Source: Armatimonadota bacterium
Lineage (GTDB): Bacteria > Armatimonadota > HRBIN16
NCBI GenBank assembly: GCA_026003175.1
Contig: BPGT01000002.1
Coordinates: forward strand, 1,116,001 to 1,180,000
DNA: 64,000 nt
Direction: 5' to 3'
Under the pieces are notes generated by a model. That model made no database searches. It had not been told where the DNA came from and was given only the letters and a program-made list of their open reading frames with translations. The translations under genes were made by a program, and so were the position numbers. This document shows positions 59,635-64,000 of this stretch, in pieces (position 1 is the stretch's first letter; every line of letters begins with the position of its first letter).

Positions 59635-60549
59635 ATGGGAACAGGGGGGATGGAGATGTGGCTGACGAGCATCGGATGTATCGTGTGGATGGTGATGGGC
59701 AGTCCGCAGCAACAGTGGATGCCCCTGACCCTGCCGGCAGAGGTGGGTGAATGGAAATGGGACGGTAAGACGGACACCTATGATGCCGATACCATCTTCG
59801 ACTACATCGACGGCATCGGCGAGGTATACCGCGCCTACAACATGCAGCGGGTGTGGGTACGCCGGTATACGAAGGCAGACTCCCCTACCCTGACGGTAGA
59901 CCTGTTCCAGATGAGCACACCCGAGGACGCATTTGGAGTGTTCACCTTCGAGCGAGACGGTGAGGATACGGGCATCGGTCAAGGCTCCGACTATGCGGGC
60001 GGGATGCTCCGCTTCTGGAAAGACCGCTATTTCGTGGTGATTAGCGCTCAAGAGGAAAACGAAGCAGTGCGTCAAGCCGTGCTTCAGCTTGGTAAAGCCA
60101 TTGCTCAAGCCATCCCACGCACTGCCCCGCTACCCTCCCTACTCCAGGCGCTGCCCACCACCGGAATGTCGAAAAACAGCGTGCTGTTCTTCCGACACCC
60201 GATGATACTGAATCGTCACTTCTTCGTCGCGGACAAAGATGTGCTGAACCTCAGCCCTCGAGCAGAGGGCGTGCTGGCTCTCTATCCGGTGGGCAGGGTG
60301 AGAATGCGGGTGGTGGTCATCCGCTATCCGTCGGAGGCGGATGCAGTGAAAGCATGGAATACCTTCTCGCAAGCCTATCTGCGCGGAGGTCGTCAGAAGG
60401 GCATCGTGCAAACGGAAAACCGTCGCTGGGCGGCAGCAAAGCGGGTGGGAAGGACGCTCGCTATCGTTTTTGACGCCCCCAGCCGCAGAGAGGCTGAAGA
60501 GATGCTGAAGAGGGTACGTATCCACGAACAGGAGGCGCAGCATGAGTGA
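59635..60549 (+). CDS. DUF6599-like secreted protein
   Basis: The product has 304 residues with a short hydrophobic start (residues 8-24, WLTSIGCIVWMVMG), probably a signal peptide. The body contains WDGKTDTYDADTIFDYIDG, YRAYNMQRVWVRRY, STPEDAFGVFTFERD and GGMLRFWKDRYFVVI, the pattern of DUF6599. In family members the DYIDG segment is conserved; function is unknown. ATG 59650 and 59656 are alternative starts. It overlaps the DUF362 gene by eight bases. Confidence 0.72.
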   Translation: MGTGGMEMWLTSIGCIVWMVMGSPQQQWMPLTLPAEVGEWKWDGKTDTYDADTIFDYIDGIGEVYRAYNMQRVWVRRYTKADSPTLTVDLFQMSTPEDAFGVFTFERDGEDTGIGQGSDYAGGMLRFWKDRYFVVISAQEENEAVRQAVLQLGKAIAQAIPRTAPLPSLLQALPTTGMSKNSVLFFRHPMILNRHFFVADKDVLNLSPRAEGVLALYPVGRVRMRVVVIRYPSEADAVKAWNTFSQAYLRGGRQKGIVQTENRRWAAAKRVGRTLAIVFDAPSRREAEEMLKRVRIHEQEAQHE

Positions 60550-61417
60550 ACTGGTACTGACCCGACGTGACCTGCTCAAAGCAACGGCGGGCGCCGCGGT
60601 TGCCGCTCTGACTCCTGAGGTGCTGGCGCAGGAGAAACCCAGGCGAGCCAAAGTGGTGCTGGTACGCCACAAGGAGGTGATCGACGCACAGGGCAAAATC
60701 CACGAGAACGTGCTGATGCAGATGTTAGACGAGGCGGTCACTGCCCTGCTGGGCGTGAAAAACCCGGTAGATGCGTGGAAGCGTCTTGTCAAGCCCACTG
60801 ACCTAGTGGGTATCAAGAGCAACGTCTGGAATCCCCTTCCTACCCCGAAACAGGTGGAGCAAGCCATCCGAAAGCGACTGATGGACGCGGGTGTTTCGGA
60901 AGGCAATATCCGCATCGATGACCGTGGCGCCAGGCAAACGCTGGCAGATTGCACCGCCCTCATTAATGTGCGCCCCGTACGCACGCACTGGTGGTCAGGC
61001 ATTGGCGGATGCATCAAGAACTACATCATCTTCTCAGAGAACCCATCCAGTTATCACCCGGATGCCTGTTCCTCGCTCGCTTCGGTGTGGAACCTGCCTG
61101 CGGTCAAGGGCAAGACGCGCCTGAATATCTTGCTCGCGTTGACACCGCTCTTCCACGGGCGGGGACCCCATCACTGGGACCCGCGCTACGTCTGGCAGTA
61201 CAAAGGGTTGTTCGTGTCGCTGGACCCGGTGGCGGTAGACGCGATGGGGCTGAAACTGATACAGGCAAAGCGTCTGCAGCACTTCGGAGAAGACGTCGCT
61301 CTGGAGACTCCTCCCAAACACATCCGTGAAGCGGAGGTAAAATATGGACTGGGGGTCAGTGACCCCAACCGGATAGACCTGGTCCAGCTGGGCTGGAAAG
61401 AAGACATTTTGATATAA
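60542..61417 (+). CDS. DUF362 protein with Tat signal
   Basis: The 291-residue protein starts with a twin-arginine signal (LTRRDLLKATAGAAVAALTP, ending at VLAQ). The DUF362 domain follows: DLVGIKSNVWNPLPTPKQVE, INVRPVRTHWWSGIGGCIKN and GLFVSLDPVAVDAMGLKLI. AGGAGG lies six bases before ATG 60542. Tat export implies that it folds in the cytoplasm, often with a cofactor, before secretion. It overlaps the DUF6599 gene, and the two are commonly neighbours in related genomes, though their joint role is unknown. Confidence 0.87.
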   Translation: MSELVLTRRDLLKATAGAAVAALTPEVLAQEKPRRAKVVLVRHKEVIDAQGKIHENVLMQMLDEAVTALLGVKNPVDAWKRLVKPTDLVGIKSNVWNPLPTPKQVEQAIRKRLMDAGVSEGNIRIDDRGARQTLADCTALINVRPVRTHWWSGIGGCIKNYIIFSENPSSYHPDACSSLASVWNLPAVKGKTRLNILLALTPLFHGRGPHHWDPRYVWQYKGLFVSLDPVAVDAMGLKLIQAKRLQHFGEDVALETPPKHIREAEVKYGLGVSDPNRIDLVQLGWKEDILI

Positions 61418-61427
61418 GAGGTGACTG

Positions 61428-62024
61428 ATGCTGGGCAAGGCGCTGCGTTCGAAGACTGCCATCCGTCGTCTGCATGAGCAGTATGCTGCTCAGTACGGCA
61501 GAGAGATGACCATCGCCTTCCTGCTGCAGGATTGGGATGACCCGTATAACGTGGGTGGCATGTTTCGCGTGGCGGATGCGGTAGGCGCGAAGGAGCTCAT
61601 CATGACGGGGCATACCCCCCTACCCCCGCATCCGCAAATCCACGTCACCTCGATGGGACATCATCGGCGTATCCCCTTCCGCTATTTTGAACACCATGAG
61701 GAGGCGATTGCCCGTTTGAAACTGGAAGGTTACCACCTGGTGGCGATAGAAATCGCCGAGCACGCCCAACACTACAAAGATTATCTGTACCCCGAAAAGG
61801 TCTGTTTCGTCGTCGGCAACGAGGTGAACGGGGTATACAACAAGGTGCTGGCGATGTGCGACGGGGCGGTATTTATCCCCATGGCAGGTAAGGGCAAGTC
61901 GTTGAATGTGGTGGTTGCAGCGGCAGTGGTGGCGTTCGAGGCGTGGCAACAGCCCGAGCACGAGGAGGGTTCTACGAGTTCTCTGCCCCCTGGAGAAACC
62001 ATTCCAGCGCCGTTTGAACAGTAA
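61428..62024 (+). CDS. SpoU/TrmH-family RNA 2'-O-methyltransferase
   Basis: The 198-residue protein has the three SPOUT motifs: DDPYNVGGMFRVADAVGA (motif 1, near residue 37), VCFVVGNEVNGV (motif 2) and IPMAGKGKSLNVVVAAAVVAF (motif 3). The SAM-binding knot forms from motifs 2 and 3. It probably methylates a ribose in tRNA or rRNA; the target cannot be told. The gene follows DUF362 by ten bases. Its last 53 bases overlap the convergent ATPase gene. Confidence 0.94.
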   Translation: MLGKALRSKTAIRRLHEQYAAQYGREMTIAFLLQDWDDPYNVGGMFRVADAVGAKELIMTGHTPLPPHPQIHVTSMGHHRRIPFRYFEHHEEAIARLKLEGYHLVAIEIAEHAQHYKDYLYPEKVCFVVGNEVNGVYNKVLAMCDGAVFIPMAGKGKSLNVVVAAAVVAFEAWQQPEHEEGSTSSLPPGETIPAPFEQ

Positions 62025-63285
62025 CTCCCTCTGGCATGTTGTGCGGAGGTGGGTAGAGAGTTATCAAACGACGCTGAGCGTGTGGATACCATTGCGCAGC
62101 CTCTACCAGTGCACGTACTTCTCGCTCGGCGGTCTGGCGATCCGTCAGGTCAGCACATACCTGTATGAGATCTTCACCTCCATCCCAATAACGCGCGAGA
62201 AAGTCCACCTCGTACCCTTTGGGGGTACGCACATAATGCACCTCTGCGTCGCGGCGCATCAGTTCCAGCAGCACACAGGTTTCCAGAGCACGTCCGAGAT
62301 GGGATCGCTCGCTTCGATCGTATATCGGTATGAATCCCGGGTCCACAGGGTACACCTTGCGAGGGTTTACCATCCTCTGTCGCTCGGAAGAAGCCGCTAT
62401 GGAAATGGCGCGCACGAGAAAGGCATCTTCCAGATAGGACAGGTAATCGTAAACATTTTCCTTGCCAATAGCAATGCCCTGTGAACGCAGGTCGTGATAC
62501 ATTCTGTTCACACTACACATGCCTGCAGGGTTTGAGAGCAAAAATGTCACCATCCAGCGCAGAGCCACAGGATGAGACACATCGTAACGCTCAATCACGT
62601 CGCGAAGAAGCACTACATCCACATAACCGCGAAGCAGCTGATAGCGGTCCCTGGCGGGTACTCCCTGCGCTTCTGGGAAACCACCCTCCAGCAAATACGC
62701 CTCCAACCGATTCTGCAGGAAGGAAAGGTCCGTTTGGGGCAGATGTGTTACAGGCTGTTCTGGTACGATACCTTGATGGCGCAGATATTCCCTGAAGCTG
62801 AACGGATAGAGTCGCACCTCCATCGCACGCCCCCGCATACTGGTTGCCACCTCTCGCGAGAGTAAGCGCGCTGAGGAACCCGAAAGGAACACCTTTATCT
62901 TTTCGGTGTCCATCAGTCGGCGCACAAAGGTTTCCCACCCTGAGACCACCTGTATCTCGTCCAGAAAGAACACTACCCTCTCACTTTGACGCTTCCGAGG
63001 ATAGAGCAGGTAATACTCCTCTACCAGCACCTGCAGATCGGTGGCTTGCATTCCCATCAGGCGATCATCCTCGAAGCTGAAAAAGAGCAGAGAATCACGA
63101 GGCACACCTGCTCTCAGGTGCTCACCCAGAACCTGCCACAGGAAGGTGGTTTTGCCCACACGACGCATTCCCACTACTGCAATGGCTTTGCCCGGCACCT
63201 GAGGCAATCGCACATCACGCGGAGTGAGTGTGGGTATCTCTGCATGGATGCTATCTATGATTTTTTGTCGTATCCAGTCGCGCAT
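61972..63285 (-). CDS. AAA_14/DUF4143 ATPase
   Basis: The 437-residue protein has Walker A VVGMRRVGKTTFL (near residue 38) and Walker B RVVFFLDEIQVVSGW. The sensor is VFLSGSSARLLSREVA, and the DUF4143 part (about 250-400) includes VRTPKGYEVDFLARY, a nuclease-like Asp region. These proteins are widespread, mobile and poorly understood, often regulated as accessory or toxin-like modules. Its 3' end overlaps the SpoU gene. Two palindromes lie directly upstream. Confidence 0.92.
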   Translation of the reverse strand: MRDWIRQKIIDSIHAEIPTLTPRDVRLPQVPGKAIAVVGMRRVGKTTFLWQVLGEHLRAGVPRDSLLFFSFEDDRLMGMQATDLQVLVEEYYLLYPRKRQSERVVFFLDEIQVVSGWETFVRRLMDTEKIKVFLSGSSARLLSREVATSMRGRAMEVRLYPFSFREYLRHQGIVPEQPVTHLPQTDLSFLQNRLEAYLLEGGFPEAQGVPARDRYQLLRGYVDVVLLRDVIERYDVSHPVALRWMVTFLLSNPAGMCSVNRMYHDLRSQGIAIGKENVYDYLSYLEDAFLVRAISIAASSERQRMVNPRKVYPVDPGFIPIYDRSERSHLGRALETCVLLELMRRDAEVHYVRTPKGYEVDFLARYWDGGEDLIQVCADLTDRQTAEREVRALVEAAQWYPHAQRRLITLYPPPHNMPEGVTVQTALEWFLQGAENS

Positions 63286-63327
63286 GGTAGCACAGGGTCG
63301 GACTTTTCCAGGAATATTCTATCACAG

Positions 63328-63382
63328 ATTTTCCTTCTACGAAGGAAAATCTTGCCCCTATTTTTCCTTCAGGGAAGGAAAA
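63328..63382 (-). promoter_or_regulatory. Twin palindromes upstream of the AAA_14 ATPase
   Basis: TTTTCCTTC-N3-GAAGGAAAA occurs twice: at 63329-63349 (with one further A/T base on each side) and 63362-63382. Their centres are 33 bases apart, about three helix turns. They lie 43 to 97 bases upstream of the ATPase ATG and 30 to 84 bases after the CarB stop, a place suited to a dimeric repressor. Confidence 0.65.
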
Positions 63383-63411
63383 TTGCTGGGGCGAGGAACA
63401 CAACGCAGCTT

Positions 63412-64000
63412 TTAGCCGCTCTCGCCCTGTTCGTACGAGGAGTAGTAGTACGGCGTTTCCGCTTCGAACTCGGCGGCGCAGGTGTCTACCATCTTGTACA
63501 CCGGCTCGATACCCAGCGCCTTGCGTGCCCGGCGTAACGTCATCTCGTCCACACCGGCGATGTCTGCCAGCATCGCATCGGGAAAGCCTTTGCCCTTCGC
63601 CGCGCGCAGCAGCTCCTCAGCCGGGTGCTGGTTGCAGGGGTTCTGCACCAGGTCACGCAGCTCGCGGGCGTGCAGCCTCAGGCGCGTCTCCAGCTCCACT
63701 AGCTGGCGTATCTTTTCCAGAAACCAGGGGTCTATGCTGGAGATTTGCGCCACCTCTTCCACCATCATGCCCCGACGGAACGCCTCCGCAACGATGAAGA
63801 TGCGCTCATCGGTGGCGACCGCCAGCCCCTCTTCAATCTGCATATCAGAGAGCGCAGCCACCCCTCGCCGCGTCAGTCCCATCACACCGATTTCCAGACT
63901 GCGCAGCGCCTTCATCAGCGCTCCTTCAAAGGTGCGGTCAATTGCCATCACTTCACCTGTCGCCTTCATCTGGGTGCCAATGCGTCGGTCAGCGGTGACG
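63412..64000 (-). CDS. carB: Carbamoyl-phosphate synthase large chain, end of the N-terminal half (partial)
   Basis: The frame enters from the right edge (RRIGTQMKATGEVMAIDRTF) and corresponds to roughly residues 355-555 of CarB. This is the end of the first ATP-grasp domain and the oligomerisation domain (GFPDAMLADIAGV, EPVYKMVDTCAAEFEAETPY, YYYSSYEQGESG). It then stops at 63412, exactly before the region where full-length CarB continues with the second synthetase half. Split large chains are known from Aquifex and methanogens. An ATG at 63969 is internal, not the true start. Confidence 0.85.
   Translation of the reverse strand, partial: VTADRRIGTQMKATGEVMAIDRTFEGALMKALRSLEIGVMGLTRRGVAALSDMQIEEGLAVATDERIFIVAEAFRRGMMVEEVAQISSIDPWFLEKIRQLVELETRLRLHARELRDLVQNPCNQHPAEELLRAAKGKGFPDAMLADIAGVDEMTLRRARKALGIEPVYKMVDTCAAEFEAETPYYYSSYEQGESG

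Noticed and set aside
1-64000. CRISPR arrays and ordinary tRNA or rRNA genes
   Set aside because: No regularly spaced short repeats were seen apart from coding repeats, and the only tRNA-like structure is in tmRNA.

Overview
The window is bacterial chromosome. It carries an ssrA (tmRNA) gene, good sigma-70 promoters and Shine-Dalgarno sites, and intrinsic terminators. Gene content points to a Gram-negative-type saprophyte with flagellin and a PEP-CTERM protein. There are several plant-polysaccharide families (GH15, GH3, GH127, GH116, a DUF4038 apiosidase-like protein) and a secreted HAF-repeat/dockerin protein, alongside DUF2339, DUF362 and DUF1385 proteins. This mix, with palindromic GC-rich intergenic repeats, fits Armatimonadota or a neighbouring lineage. 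That assignment is an inference from gene content, not a proof.

Bases 1-10,576 are an accessory island, visibly more AT-rich in several genes than the rest. A transposase runs off the left edge. It is followed by a one-directional array of seven fragments of the same Rhs core 3' end (consensus around LDPATGRFLTRDPIG and NLYAYVGNGVV). Six fragments continue into different C-terminal tips, each followed by a close or overlapping small gene of the kind expected for immunity. None of the fragments has a full Rhs body. This is a store of orphan Rhs toxin tips and immunity genes. Two type II toxin-antitoxin modules are mixed in: an intact AbrB/MazE-like antitoxin with a Doc toxin, and an antitoxin whose PIN (VapC) partner is cut off after about 17 codons by the next Rhs core fragment. 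The last core fragment is itself cut and abuts the chromosomal zinc-transport operon.

Bases 10,597-13,929 (minus) hold a zinc ABC transporter operon with an embedded methyltransferase. Its promoter -10 is overlapped by a perfect-arm palindrome. Next come a lone flagellin, a galactokinase/dehydrogenase pair, a GH15 glucoamylase-like enzyme, Rrf2 and DeoR regulators, and a fused alpha-beta 2-oxoacid dehydrogenase E1. After these are a BtuD/FecE-like ATPase with an extra domain, a HAF-repeat/dockerin protein behind a structured leader, and metH, which is broken by an apparent one-base frameshift.

Bases 30,700-49,250 contain a beta-propeller glycosidase-like protein, DUF2339, a candidate small RNA, a UroD-like protein and an apiosidase-like protein. 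They also contain an arsR-yceI-membrane protein operon, ndh, a secreted 26-residue-repeat protein, a flavodoxin, a CBS-DUF1385 fusion, a sugar nucleotidyltransferase, an alcohol dehydrogenase family protein and a PIG-L deacetylase. Then come tmRNA, a PEP-CTERM protein, ApbE, and a tightly packed glycan operon at 51,622-59,179 (FGE-like, GH3, VOC, GH127, GH116). The right end has DUF6599/DUF362/SpoU genes, an AAA/DUF4143 ATPase behind twin palindromes, and the end of a CarB N-terminal half that stops before the second synthetase half.

Three coding disruptions (two Rhs tips and metH) share one signature: one G too many in a G-run. Sequencing or assembly error is the simplest explanation and should be excluded before biology is read into them.
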